A stretch of DNA of 64,000 nucleotides from Mucilaginibacter oryzae (GCF_003148845.1 NZ_QGHA01000008.1:1-64000), one strand, 5' to 3'; positions 9,322 to 18,123 are shown, counted from the stretch's first letter. Numbers and translations: made by a program. The notes: generated by a model from the sequence alone, not told the origin.

Positions 9322-10296
9322 TTAAAAATCATCATCCAGCGAGAAGCTTTTGCTCTCGGCCGAAGCGTTTAATACCCCGCTTTTTTGATAGTCGCCCACG
9401 CGTTTTTCAAAAAAGTTGGTTTTGCCCTGCAGGGAGATCATCTCCATAAAGTCGAACGGATTGGTCGCGTTGTAATATTTATCGTAACCCAGTTCGCTCA
9501 GCCACCTGTCGGCCACAAATTCAATATACTGGCTCATCAGTTTGGCGTTCATGCCTATCAGGTTAACCGGCAGGGCATCGGTAATAAATTCCTTTTCAAT
9601 CTCCACCGCGTCGGTAATGATCTTTGTAACCTGTTCTGCCGGTAATTTGTTTTCAAGCATGCTATATAATAAGCAGGCAAATTCGCAGTGCGAACCTTCA
9701 TCACGCGAGATCAGTTCATTGCTGAAAGTTAAGCCGGGCATCAGGCCGCGTTTTTTAAGCCAGAAGATAGAGCAGAAGCTTCCCGAAAAGAAAATACCCT
9801 CTACCGCGGCGAAAGCAACCAGGCGCTCAGCAAAGTTACCGTTATTGATCCACCTCAGAGCCCATTCCGCTTTTTTGCCTACACATGGTACGGTTTCTAT
9901 CGCGTGGAAAAGACGGTCTTTTTCAGTTGGGTCTTTTACATACGTATCTATCAGCAGGGCATAGGTTTCAGAGTGGATATTTTCCATCATGATCTGGAAA
10001 CCGTAAAAACAACGTGCCTCCGGCAGTTGAACTTCGCTCATGAAATTTACCGCCAGGTTTTCGTTCACAATACCGTCGCTTGCCGCGAAAAAGGCAAGGA
10101 TGTGCGAAATAAAATGTTTCTCACCCGAATTAAGGTTTTCCCAATGTTTCAGATCGTCCGACAGGTCGATCTCCTCAGCCGTCCAGAAGCTGGCTTCGGC
10201 CTTTTTGTACATCTCCCAGATTTTAGGATACTTGATGGGAAGGATAACAAAACGGTCTTTGTTTTCCCTTAGCAATAATTCGTTTTCCAAACTCAT
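9322..10296 (-). CDS. nrdB: class Ia ribonucleoside-diphosphate reductase, beta subunit
   Basis: 324 aa, the ferritin-like subunit that generates the tyrosyl radical. The expected diiron ligands are visible: E42/D44 region (EEIDLSD), E105 and H108 in MMENIHSE, and a second cluster near EGSHCEFA. Y112, four residues after H108, matches the radical tyrosine of eukaryotic-type R2 (HSETY). The C-terminus ends FSLDDDF, the acidic-aromatic peptide that docks on the alpha subunit. It lies upstream of nrdA on the same strand. A candidate promoter (-7 at 10504-10511) and DnaA-box-like sites lie upstream. Confidence 0.97.
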   Translation of the reverse strand: MSLENELLLRENKDRFVILPIKYPKIWEMYKKAEASFWTAEEIDLSDDLKHWENLNSGEKHFISHILAFFAASDGIVNENLAVNFMSEVQLPEARCFYGFQIMMENIHSETYALLIDTYVKDPTEKDRLFHAIETVPCVGKKAEWALRWINNGNFAERLVAFAAVEGIFFSGSFCSIFWLKKRGLMPGLTFSNELISRDEGSHCEFACLLYSMLENKLPAEQVTKIITDAVEIEKEFITDALPVNLIGMNAKLMSQYIEFVADRWLSELGYDKYYNATNPFDFMEMISLQGKTNFFEKRVGDYQKSGVLNASAESKSFSLDDDF

Positions 10297-10503
10297 TGAA
10301 GTTTACCTTTTTTAATTTTTTATTCAGTTGAGGTATTCAGACACGAAAGCGGGCCTTATTTTTCAATAAAGCCTTACATTTTGTTGCCCTCGGATTGCTC
10401 CTTAGCAATTGTTTTGTGTAACTCTCTGGCAGCCAGTTGTTTAATTAGGAATTGACGAACGCGTCGGGCTGCCGGCTGAATGCCTTTTTATTACCTTGTA
10501 CAG

Positions 10504-10511
10504 CAAAGTTA
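10504..10511 (-). promoter_or_regulatory. candidate -7 element of the nrd promoter
   Basis: The complement reads TAACTTTG, a perfect TAnnTTTG. It would give a leader of about 200 nt before nrdB. A -33 TTTG at the right distance is not seen, so the call is moderate. Confidence 0.45.
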
Positions 10512-10541
10512 AGGTTTGGGTTGTGATGTTGTAAGCGATAG

Positions 10542-10594
10542 TTTTTCACAAATACCCGAGTTATCCACACTTCGCGCTGGCGGAGTTGTCCACA
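10542..10594. promoter_or_regulatory. cluster of three DnaA-box-like sites upstream of nrdB
   Basis: TTTTTCACA (10542-10550), TTATCCACA (10561-10569) and TTGTCCACA (10586-10594) lie in the same orientation. The middle one is a perfect match to TTATnCACA; the others differ only at position 3. They sit about 30-90 bp upstream of the candidate nrd -7 element. In E. coli, DnaA binds upstream of nrdAB and controls it; whether the same holds here is inference. The rest of 10297-10854 holds no gene that I can support. Confidence 0.55.
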
Positions 10595-10804
10595 TGAAAA
10601 TTAACAGACTTGAAAACAGCCGATTAATAGGGATGACCGAATTTAATATCTTCAAAACTTGCGGATTACGATAATTTAACATTGCGAAATAACTGACGTT
10701 TGGCCGACAATTATTGCCGATTACATAATGGCTTTGCTTAACGGTGGTATCAATATTTAAATTGCGGTTAAAAAACGCATGAACTGCAGGAATGTGGAAA
10801 ACAA

Positions 10805-10835
10805 TACGCCCGCGAGCGGTGAACCTGCGGGCGTA
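10805..10835 (-). terminator. terminator after msrB
   Basis: Nine-base perfect arms TACGCCCGC/GCGGGCGTA with a 13-nt loop. On the minus strand they are followed by TTGTTTTCC. It lies 20 bp past the msrB stop. Confidence 0.7.
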
Positions 10836-10854
10836 CTCCTTAAAGTTTTACGAT

Positions 10855-11226
10855 TTATTTCGCGTCGTTAGCCGGAACAAATTTCATCGATACTGAATTG
10901 ACACAGTGGCGGGTGTTTTTAGGCGTCATGTATTCCCCCTCAAACACGTGGCCGAGGTGGGCGCCGCAATTATCACAAAGAATTTCTACTCTCCGGCCGT
11001 CGGCATCCACTTCGCGGCGAACCGCACCGGGAATCTCGTCGTCGAAACTTGGCCATCCGCAAAATGATTCAAATTTATCTTCCGACCGGTACAGGGGCGC
11101 GTCGCAACGTTTGCAAACGTACAGGCCCTGTGCCTTATTGTTAAGTAATGAGCCTGTAAACGGGCGCTCGGTACCTTTGTATAATATTACCCTTTCTTCT
11201 TCGGGTGTTAATTGATTGTATGGCAT
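10855..11226 (-). CDS. msrB: peptide-methionine (R)-S-oxide reductase
   Basis: 123 aa, repairs the R epimer of methionine sulfoxide in proteins. Zinc ligands C38/C41 and C84/C87 are present as two CxxC pairs. The catalytic cysteine is C108 in RHCVNS, and the likely resolving cysteine is C56 in CGWPSF. There is no signal peptide, so it acts in the cytoplasm. The partner msrA is 27 kb away in this window, not fused. Length and motifs are complete. Confidence 0.97.
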   Translation of the reverse strand: MPYNQLTPEEERVILYKGTERPFTGSLLNNKAQGLYVCKRCDAPLYRSEDKFESFCGWPSFDDEIPGAVRREVDADGRRVEILCDNCGAHLGHVFEGEYMTPKNTRHCVNSVSMKFVPANDAK

Positions 11227-11460
11227 GCTGATTAGTGATTTATTGAATTAGTGAGTTAGTGAATTTTACATATTTCACTATATAAAGATACGACAAATTG
11301 AGGCGATAGAATGTTCGCCAGGATGATGTTTACAATGGTTTGACCGGAGGGGGCAGATGTGCAGATTTCAGATGTGCAGATGGTATGCCGGTGTTTAATT
11401 TGTCAAATAAAAACGGAAAATCAACGTTTAAGTGTAACTTAACCTTGTTAGCTTTTCACA

Positions 11461-11943
11461 ATGCGTTTAATCATCTTATCGTTATTCATTTCACTGCAGT
11501 CATTAAACCCGATTAGCCAACCTAAGCAATTGTTGGAATATAAACAGATCTGTCCTGTTGATATGTCTAAGTATGCGGTATTGCCTGAAGATCAGGAAGC
11601 AATCAGATCCTTCTTCGGGGAAGGTTGTCGCTTTACAAAATTAGAAAATGCGGATTTTATAGAAATTGATATCATCTTAAAAAAAGCGATTGAAAAGCGT
11701 GAAAAAAAAGGCGGTTATAACCTGGTAAGAAATCCTGATACATATTATAAGCAGGTAATTGCAGGCGTTAATCAAAAAGGTGAAAAAGAAGTATATCTAA
11801 ACTGTTTATGTAGCGTAGCAAATAAGAAGGATTGGAAAAAGGTATTTATTATGGTACTGGATGGTGGGAATTGTTATTTCCAGGTAAGGATAAATCTGAA
11901 AACAAAGGAAGTTATTAGTTTCGTAGTAAACGGTTTAGGATAG
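11461..11943 (+). CDS. hypothetical exported protein
   Basis: 160 aa. A hydrophobic N-terminus (MRLIILSLFISLQSL) looks like a signal peptide. The mature part is rich in Lys/Glu with four Cys (CPVD, GCRF, NCLCS, NCYF) that could form disulfides. No known domain is recognised. It lies convergent with the SRPBCC gene, with only 1 bp between their stops. Unassigned. Confidence 0.6.
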   Translation: MRLIILSLFISLQSLNPISQPKQLLEYKQICPVDMSKYAVLPEDQEAIRSFFGEGCRFTKLENADFIEIDIILKKAIEKREKKGGYNLVRNPDTYYKQVIAGVNQKGEKEVYLNCLCSVANKKDWKKVFIMVLDGGNCYFQVRINLKTKEVISFVVNGLG

Positions 11944-11944
11944 C

Positions 11945-12424
11945 TTAGAAAACTCCCCCTTCAGGGGGCCGGGGGGCTTCAGCATATTGCCTGATTACCT
12001 CATTCCTTTTCAGCAATAACCTTGTCATATAATTTGAAAGGAAAAGTTTATTCACCACGTCGCCCAGGATCCCGCAAGGCGATTCGAATGTGAAAATATC
12101 CCGCATCATCGTTTGGTTCAGGATGGGGTAAAAGTAGTGTTCGTGTGTAAAGCTTTTAAACGCCCCATCAACCATAATATCGGTGAAATGATGAGGGTAT
12201 TCCATTTCGGTGATTTTGGAAGTAAGATTTTGCCATACACCAAAATGCTTAGCCCGCCAGGTAACGGTTTCGCCAAGCTCAATCAACCCGCTGGTTCGTC
12301 CGGCAATGGCCCGCTCGCCGGTGTGCCTGGTTGATTCTACGTGGATATCAATATCACGGGCGATATCAAAAACCTTTTCAACCGCCGCATTGATATGGAT
12401 AGCAAGTACTATTTGTGACGGCAT
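11945..12424 (-). CDS. SRPBCC-superfamily protein (START/polyketide-cyclase fold)
   Basis: 159 aa. The pattern from IHINAAVEKVFDIARDI through VDGAFKSFTHEHYF to GDVVNKLFLSNYMTRLL is typical of SRPBCC small ligand-binding proteins, which bind hydrophobic ligands in a cavity. No specific ligand can be named. The last ten codons (to PEGGVF) are read from a GC-rich intergenic palindrome (11952-11979), so the natural C-terminus may have been extended by that repeat. Confidence 0.75.
   Translation of the reverse strand: MPSQIVLAIHINAAVEKVFDIARDIDIHVESTRHTGERAIAGRTSGLIELGETVTWRAKHFGVWQNLTSKITEMEYPHHFTDIMVDGAFKSFTHEHYFYPILNQTMMRDIFTFESPCGILGDVVNKLFLSNYMTRLLLKRNEVIRQYAEAPRPPEGGVF
11952..11979. repeat. 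GC-rich short palindromic repeat (CCCCCT..AGGGGG type)
   Basis: CTCCCCCTTCAGGGGG followed by CCGGGGGGCTT. Similar units occur at 36604, 54458, 57206 and 57274. This one supplies the 3' end of the SRPBCC coding frame. Confidence 0.7.
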
Positions 12425-12445
12425 TTTTTTTGGGGATTTTTCGAT

Positions 12446-12567
12446 GATTACACCGATTTTAAGATTAGGTTGATTATTTTGATTAGCCTTTTAAATGAGA
12501 TAAGAAAAATCAGCTTAAATTTTTGCAGTCAAAAAATCGGTGTAATCAATCCAAAATCGGTGTAATC
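12446..12567. repeat. intergenic inverted repeat (GATTACACCGATTTT type)
   Basis: GATTACACCGATTTT at 12446-12460 is repeated in inverse orientation at 12533-12547 and 12553-12567, with an A/T-rich core between. It lies between asnS (3' end) and the SRPBCC gene start and could act as an asnS terminator. Confidence 0.75.
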
Positions 12568-12574
12568 CAAAAAA

Positions 12575-14011
12575 CTAAAATTCCGCATTTTTTGGGAACC
12601 TTGGGAAAGGGATCACGTCGCGAATGTTACCCATACCGGTAACAAACAGCACCAGGCGCTCAAAACCCAAACCAAAACCGGCATGCGGGCATGAACCGAA
12701 ACGGCGGGTATCCAGGTACCACCAAAGTTCTTGGGTAGGGATGCCCATTTCGTGCATGCGTTGTTCCAGTTTATCCAGGCGTTCTTCACGCTGCGAACCG
12801 CCTACAATTTCGCCGATACCCGGGAACAGGATGTCCATGGCGCGTACAGTTTTCCCGTCGTCATTCTGGCGCATGTAAAACGCTTTGATCTCTTTTGGGT
12901 AATCGGTCAGGATCACGGGTTTTTTGAAGTGTTTCTCTACCAGGTAACGCTCGTGCTCGCTTTGCAGGTCGGTGCCCCAGCCTTCAACCGGATAAACAAA
13001 TTTTTTCTTCTTGTTCGGGGTCGATTCTTTTAATATCTCAATAGCCTCAGTGTAGGTAAGGCGCTCAAAATCGTTATTTAAGCAAAACTGCAATTTTTCG
13101 GTCAGGGTCATTTCCGAACGCTCGTTTTGTGGCTTTGTTTTCTCCTCTTCTAATAAGCGCTGGGTTAAAAACTCGATATCATCGGCGTTTTTATCTAACG
13201 CGTATTTGATTACGTATTTCAGCATGTCTTCGGCAAGGTCCATGTTGTCAACCAGATCGTTAAAGGCAACTTCAGGCTCAATCATCCAAAACTCGGCCAG
13301 GTGGCGGGTAGTGTTTGAGTTTTCGGCACGGAAGGTCGGGCCAAAAGTATAGATATCGCTCAGGGCCATGGCGCCAAGCTCGCCTTCCAGCTGTCCGGAT
13401 ACGGTTAAATTGGTGGGGCGGCCAAAAAAGTCCTGCTTAAAATCGATCTCGCCGGTATCTGTTTTCGGGATGTTGTTCAGGTCGAAGTTGGTGACGTGAA
13501 AAGTCTCGCCCGCGCCTTCAGCATCCGAGGCGGTGATAATAGGTGTATGCAGGTATACAAAACCCCGCTCCTGGAAAAACCGGTGCACAGCGAAGGCCAG
13601 GCTGTTGCGCAACCTGAAAATAGCCCCAAAAGTGCTGGTACGGAAACGCAGGTGTGCGTTTTCGCGTAAAAACTCTAAGCTGTGTTTTTTTGGCTGGATA
13701 GGATATGTTTCAGGATCGCAATCGCCCAGTATCTCAATTTCATTTGCAACTACCTCAACAGTTTGGCCTTTACCCAACGAGGCGATCAGTTTACCCTGAA
13801 CGCTAAGCGCCGCGCCAACGGTGATGCGTTTAAGCAAGGCCGGATCGGTGTTTTCAAAATCAACCACGATCTGGATGTTATTATTAGTTGAGCCATCATT
13901 CAAAGCAATAAAACGATTTGAACGGAATGCGCGCACCCATCCTTTAACGGTTACATCAATTTCGGTTTGCTGGCTTTGCAGCAATGCTTTGATCTTAGTT
14001 CGCTGGCTCAT
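12575..14011 (-). CDS. asnS: asparaginyl-tRNA synthetase
   Basis: 478 aa class II aminoacyl-tRNA synthetase that charges tRNA-Asn. An N-terminal OB-fold anticodon-binding domain (about 1-110, VKGWVRAFRSNR) is followed by the catalytic domain. Motif 2 (PTFRAENSNTTRHLAEFWMIEPE) and motif 3 (FGLGFERLVLF near the C-terminus) are visible. The subgroup is AsnRS rather than AspRS by length and by the AENSNTTRH motif. A -7 element (complement of 14050-14057) lies 38 bp upstream. Confidence 0.96.
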   Translation of the reverse strand: MSQRTKIKALLQSQQTEIDVTVKGWVRAFRSNRFIALNDGSTNNNIQIVVDFENTDPALLKRITVGAALSVQGKLIASLGKGQTVEVVANEIEILGDCDPETYPIQPKKHSLEFLRENAHLRFRTSTFGAIFRLRNSLAFAVHRFFQERGFVYLHTPIITASDAEGAGETFHVTNFDLNNIPKTDTGEIDFKQDFFGRPTNLTVSGQLEGELGAMALSDIYTFGPTFRAENSNTTRHLAEFWMIEPEVAFNDLVDNMDLAEDMLKYVIKYALDKNADDIEFLTQRLLEEEKTKPQNERSEMTLTEKLQFCLNNDFERLTYTEAIEILKESTPNKKKKFVYPVEGWGTDLQSEHERYLVEKHFKKPVILTDYPKEIKAFYMRQNDDGKTVRAMDILFPGIGEIVGGSQREERLDKLEQRMHEMGIPTQELWWYLDTRRFGSCPHAGFGLGFERLVLFVTGMGNIRDVIPFPRFPKNAEF

Positions 14012-14049
14012 AATGTGTAATTATGTGTTTGTATTAAAATTTAGAGCCG

Positions 14050-14057
14050 CAAAAATA
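14050..14057 (-). promoter_or_regulatory. candidate -7 element of asnS
   Basis: The complement reads TATTTTTG, matching TAnnTTTG, 38 bp upstream of the asnS ATG. No clear -33 TTTG was seen. The rest of 14058-14270 shows no gene. Confidence 0.45.
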
Positions 14058-14270
14058 CAATTAATTATGTAACCAAGCTTTGAAACCTGAGGGTAAAATG
14101 AGGCAAGAGGCGTTTAGGTGCGCAAAGTTAAAAGCCAATAATGATGCCCGATATGTAAAATAAAATTGGTATGTGGATTTGGTACGGTAATTATGCTCTG
14201 AAGGCCAATTTTACGCTCGGAATAGGATAGGTTATCAGCTTTGGAGGGAGCAGGAAGGCGATATCAACAT

Positions 14271-14313
14271 AACGATCAGCGCGGACATATAATGTTCGCG
14301 CTGATCGTTTTTA
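14271..14313. terminator. long near-perfect hairpin with T tail
   Basis: Arms of 18 bases (14271-14288 and 14292-14309) pair with a single G-T and a 3-base loop ATA. Together with the last arm bases, a T5 run follows on the plus strand. It lies 7 bp past the stop of the small lipoprotein gene (minus strand), but the T tail is on the plus strand, so its direction is ambiguous. Confidence 0.65.
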
Positions 14314-14319
14314 ATGTGG

Positions 14320-14523
14320 TTACTTAATCCAGATCGTATCCTTGCTTATAGCTGGCGTAATAGCCGGTTTTGCAAGCCAAATGGTATCTTTAGTTTTACT
14401 TGTTGCATTAACAGCATTGCTTTTTATAGAAGTACTGTTTTTTGTAGGTGCCACATTACTTTTTTCGCAGCCGGCCAATAACAAAAAGGAAATGGCGGCC
14501 ATAGCTAATAACGATTTTTTCAT
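14320..14523 (-). CDS. small lipoprotein, unknown function
   Basis: 67 aa from the ATG at 14523 (three further codons upstream are open). MKKSLLAMAAISFLLLAGC is a clear lipoprotein signal with lipobox LAGC. The mature part is Ser/Thr/Lys-rich and ends with two copies of a K-DTIW motif. No family was recognised. A -7 element (complement of 14572-14579, TACCTTTG) lies about 48 bp upstream. Confidence 0.65.
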   Translation of the reverse strand: MKKSLLAMAAISFLLLAGCEKSNVAPTKNSTSIKSNAVNATSKTKDTIWLAKPAITPAISKDTIWIK

Positions 14524-14571
14524 ATCATACATAAGGTTTACAACTATTACGAATAGTACCCAACTTTGTTA

Positions 14572-14579
14572 CAAAGGTA
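14572..14579 (-). promoter_or_regulatory. -7 element of the small lipoprotein gene
   Basis: The complement reads TACCTTTG, a perfect TAnnTTTG. The remaining sequence to 14880 holds no other gene. TAAGTTTG at 14856-14863 is the likely -7 element for the transporter on the plus strand. Confidence 0.45.
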
Positions 14580-14885
14580 ATATAAATTGTTGATTTAAAG
14601 TTATTTTAAATTTTCGTCGCTTATAATAAAAGCTTATTGTAGCGCAATTTGTTTGCTCTATTCACAGTTTTTGTAAACCAGGCTTATAATAGCCCTGTAT
14701 TAGCAGTATTGAGCTGGAAAAACGATCTGCAGGCTTGTTTTTTGCCAGCCGGTACAAGCCAGGGGTGTTTCATTGTTTAGCGGGATGGAAGGTTAACTTA
14801 TTGTACAGGAAGTATAAAGGTATCTAAAACACGGCGATATTACACGCGCATTCAGTAAGTTTGCCGCTCATTAAATTTATTGCCC

Positions 14886-15755
14886 ATGAACCCGAGGTTA
14901 AGCCTTGCTATTGGCATTTTATGTATTTCTTTTTCGCCTATATTGGTAAAGCTTGCGGGTGTATCACCAATCGGTTCGGCGTTTTACAGGGTTTTTGTGG
15001 CCTGGATTTGCCTGGCGCCTTTCTGTATTTTTAAAGGCAAGCTCCGGATACAAAAAAGGCAATTACTGATCTCGATAGCCGCCGGTATGATTTTCGCGAT
15101 GGATATTGCGGTATGGAATATTTCCCTGTTAAAAATAAGCGCTACGGTATCAACGCTTGTTGCTAACCTGGCCCCGGTTTGGGTAGGCCTGATGAGTTTT
15201 TTGTTTTTCAGAAAGAAATCGGGTCTGCTGTTTTGGATAGGTACGTTTATAGCCATTATGGGCATGGTGGTACTGGTTGGCTATCAGCATATTTTACATA
15301 TGGAACTTAATGCCGGCATATTGCTGGCTGTACTGGCCAGCTTTTTTTATGCCACCTATATTATCATTACCAAAAATATAATGGCCGGTATTGATGTGTT
15401 TACATTTATGTTTTACAGCATGCTGAGTTCGAGCGTGTTTTTACTGCTCATTAACGGCATTATGCATCATGATATCATTCACCTTTCGGCAAAAGTTTGG
15501 CTGTGCTTTATAGGTTTGGGCTTAATTTGCCAGCTGGCCGGGTGGCTTACCATTAATTATTCGCTGCGCTACCTCGAATCTACCAAAGTATCTATCGCTT
15601 TGTTAAGCCAAACGGTTTTCGCGGGACTGCTGGCGGCATTTTTATTGAATGAACGCTTAGGTTTTAACGAGTTTTTGGGAAGTGTAATTGTTTTGGGCGG
15701 GATAGCGGTAACATTTTTGAAGCCTCGTTATCAGGTAAATAAAACCGTATCTTGA
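14886..15755 (+). CDS. EamA/DMT-family transporter
   Basis: 289 aa with about ten predicted membrane segments in two EamA repeats (first half ILCISFSPILVKLA, second half beginning GILLAVLASFFYATYI). Members of this family export amino acids, nucleotides or other small metabolites; the substrate cannot be inferred. An in-frame TTG lies six bases upstream, but the ATG at 14886 is the natural start. It precedes dnaG by 49 bp on the same strand, though dnaG has its own -7 element. Confidence 0.9.
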   Translation: MNPRLSLAIGILCISFSPILVKLAGVSPIGSAFYRVFVAWICLAPFCIFKGKLRIQKRQLLISIAAGMIFAMDIAVWNISLLKISATVSTLVANLAPVWVGLMSFLFFRKKSGLLFWIGTFIAIMGMVVLVGYQHILHMELNAGILLAVLASFFYATYIIITKNIMAGIDVFTFMFYSMLSSSVFLLLINGIMHHDIIHLSAKVWLCFIGLGLICQLAGWLTINYSLRYLESTKVSIALLSQTVFAGLLAAFLLNERLGFNEFLGSVIVLGGIAVTFLKPRYQVNKTVS

Positions 15756-15786
15756 CGAATGTTAATTAACCATTAACGTTTTACCC

Positions 15787-15794
15787 TAACTTTG
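15787..15794 (+). promoter_or_regulatory. -7 element of dnaG
   Basis: TAACTTTG matches TAnnTTTG and ends 10 bp before the dnaG ATG at 15805, so the leader would be only a few nucleotides. Confidence 0.5.
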
Positions 15795-15804
15795 CAGTAA
15801 ACGC

Positions 15805-17751
15805 ATGATCCAGAAATCCACTATCGACCGTATTATGGAAGCCACCGACATTGTGGAGGTGATAGGGGAGTTTGTGCAGTTAAAAAAACGGGGAGCTAAT
15901 TATGTAGGTCTTTCGCCGTTTGCAAATGAGCGTACACCATCGTTCACCGTATCGCCTGCTAAAGGAATTTTTAAAGATTTTTCTACCGGCAAAGGCGGAT
16001 CTGCGGTGACGTTTTTGATGGAGCTGGAAAAGTTCAGCTACCCGGAAGCCCTGAAATGGCTGGCCAAAAAGTACGGCATTGAGGTAGAGGAAACCGTTGA
16101 AGCCCCCGAAAACCGGGAAGAAGAACTGCGCCGCGAAAGCCTCATGATTGTGACGGCATTTGCCGCCAAATATTTTCACGAAGCCATGCTTAACACTGAT
16201 GAGGGACAAAGCATAGGCCTGAGTTATTTTAAAGAACGCGGCTTTACTGCCGAAACCATTAAAAAGTTTGAACTGGGTTATTCGCCCGATCAATGGGAGG
16301 CCTTTACCGGTGCAGCCCTGAACCAGGGATATAAAGAACAGTTTCTGGTAGAGAGCGGCCTATCAGTAAAACGCGAAAACGGTTCGTTGTTTGACAGGTA
16401 CCGCGGCAGGGTAATGTTCCCTATTCATAGCTTTACGGGCCGGGTGATAGGTTTTGGCGGCCGTACGCTTAAAAAGGATAAAAACGTAGCCAAGTACGTT
16501 AACTCGCCTGAATCTGAGATCTACCATAAATCAAACGTTCTTTACGGTCTTTACTTCGCTAAAAAGGCGATCCGCGAGCAGGATAATTGTTACCTGGTTG
16601 AAGGCTATGCCGACGTACTTTCTGTACACCAGGCCGGGGTTGAAAACGTGGTGGCCTCTTCGGGTACATCGCTCACCACCGAGCAAATTAAGCTGATTGC
16701 CCGTTTTACCAAAAATATCACTATCCTTTACGATGGCGACGCGGCGGGGATCAAAGCATCGCTCCGCGGGCTGGATATGATTCTGGAAGCCGGGCTCAAC
16801 GTAAAGGTGGTATCCTTTCCAGATGGTCACGACCCGGATTCATTTGTACAGGCCAAAGGTTCGAGCGCTTTTAAAAAGCATATCGATGAAAATAAAAAAG
16901 ATTTCATTCTTTATAAAACGCAGATCCTGCTTAAAGAGGTTGGTAACGACCCGATAAAAAAGGCGGATGTGATCCGTGAGATTGTGGAAAGTATCGCCAA
17001 AATCCCGGATAGCATCAAGGCATCGGTATTTATACAGGAGTGCAGCGGTTTATTGCAGATAGATGAGCGCGCGCTTTTATCCGAGCTCAATAAGATGCGC
17101 GCCGCCAAAGCAAAAAAAGACGAGCAGCAACGGCAGCAGCAACAATCCCGTTATACCGAACTGCCACCCGATGAACCGCACTTTTTTGATGAACCGGTTG
17201 AATTGGAACCGCCGGTTGCTAAAGACGATGCCTACCAGGAAAAGGAAATAGTGAGGTTGCTGCTGCACTATGGCAGCCGCATGATTGATTGGGACGGCAT
17301 TGCCAACACGTATATAGGTCCTTTTATTATAGCCGAGTTAAGCGATGTTGTTTTCGACCACCCGGTTTGCAAGCAGATTACGGAAATATACCGCCGCGAA
17401 GTGGAGAACGGTGTGCTGCCTGATGATAATTATTTTATCCATCATAAGGATAAAGAGATTGTTGATTTGACCATTAACATGCTGGCCAGCAAATACTCGC
17501 TGAGTGAAAACTGGTACGAGATGCATAAAATTACCGTGAATGATGAACAGGCTAATATGAAGGCCACCATCCTCGGTGCAATTTTCCATCTCAAAAAGCA
17601 CAAAGTGGGCAAAATGCTGGAAGACCTACGTTCACAATTGCAAAAGGCGGATAACGAAGCCGACCAGGAGATTCTGCTTAGCCAATACATGCGCATGAAA
17701 AAGGTAGAGAAAACGATATCCGATTTCCTGGGATCAGTAATCATTAAATAA
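15805..17751 (+). CDS. dnaG: DNA primase lacking the zinc ligands
   Basis: 648 aa, makes RNA primers for replication. The N-terminal zinc-ribbon fold is recognisable (LSPFANERTPSFTVSPAKG), but the four usual ligands are replaced: S37 and A40 stand where Cys and His are expected, D58 and T61 where the CxxC pair is expected. The TOPRIM catalytic core is intact (VEGYADVL, LYDGDAAG, GHDPDSF). A low-complexity Gln stretch (about 440) leads to a helicase-interaction C-terminal domain. Loss of these ligands is, from memory, common in Flavobacteriia and Sphingobacteriia. The yraN-type gene overlaps its stop. Confidence 0.95.
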   Translation: MIQKSTIDRIMEATDIVEVIGEFVQLKKRGANYVGLSPFANERTPSFTVSPAKGIFKDFSTGKGGSAVTFLMELEKFSYPEALKWLAKKYGIEVEETVEAPENREEELRRESLMIVTAFAAKYFHEAMLNTDEGQSIGLSYFKERGFTAETIKKFELGYSPDQWEAFTGAALNQGYKEQFLVESGLSVKRENGSLFDRYRGRVMFPIHSFTGRVIGFGGRTLKKDKNVAKYVNSPESEIYHKSNVLYGLYFAKKAIREQDNCYLVEGYADVLSVHQAGVENVVASSGTSLTTEQIKLIARFTKNITILYDGDAAGIKASLRGLDMILEAGLNVKVVSFPDGHDPDSFVQAKGSSAFKKHIDENKKDFILYKTQILLKEVGNDPIKKADVIREIVESIAKIPDSIKASVFIQECSGLLQIDERALLSELNKMRAAKAKKDEQQRQQQQSRYTELPPDEPHFFDEPVELEPPVAKDDAYQEKEIVRLLLHYGSRMIDWDGIANTYIGPFIIAELSDVVFDHPVCKQITEIYRREVENGVLPDDNYFIHHKDKEIVDLTINMLASKYSLSENWYEMHKITVNDEQANMKATILGAIFHLKKHKVGKMLEDLRSQLQKADNEADQEILLSQYMRMKKVEKTISDFLGSVIIK

Positions 17752-18119
17752 TGGCCCAACACCTTAACTTGGGCCGCACCGGCGAAGCTTTAGCCAGGGC
17801 CCATCTTGAAAAAGCTGGCTACGAGATTCTTGACGAGAACTGGACCTTCGGAAAAGCCGAAATAGATATCATTGCATATAAAAACAAGGTTATTATATTT
17901 ACCGAAGTAAAAACCCGCACAGGCAACAGTTTTGGTGAGCCTGAGGATTTTGTGGATAACCGTAAGCAAAGGTTACTGGCGGGTGCCGCCGACGAATACA
18001 TATACCTCATGAACCACCAGGGCGAAGTACGTTTTGATATCATCGCTATTTTATTTGATAAAGCGGGCAATTACATACTAAACCACATTGAAGACGCGTT
18101 TTGGCCTTCGGCTACCTAA
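17751..18119 (+). CDS. YraN-family (UPF0102) putative endonuclease-fold protein
   Basis: 122 aa. Opens with LGRTGEALARAHLEKAGYEIL and has the restriction-endonuclease-like core: D in EIDIIAY, then E-x-K in FTEVKTR. These match the UPF0102/YraN family; a nuclease role is suggested by the fold but is not established. The start overlaps the dnaG stop by one base (TAATG), so the two are translationally coupled. Confidence 0.9.
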   Translation: MAQHLNLGRTGEALARAHLEKAGYEILDENWTFGKAEIDIIAYKNKVIIFTEVKTRTGNSFGEPEDFVDNRKQRLLAGAADEYIYLMNHQGEVRFDIIAILFDKAGNYILNHIEDAFWPSAT

Positions 18120-18123
18120 CACT

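Noticed and set aside
10542..10594. Replication origin
   Set aside because: Three DnaA-like boxes are suggestive, but there is no dnaA gene, no long A/T-rich unwinding region and no other origin feature here. Control of nrd is the simpler explanation.
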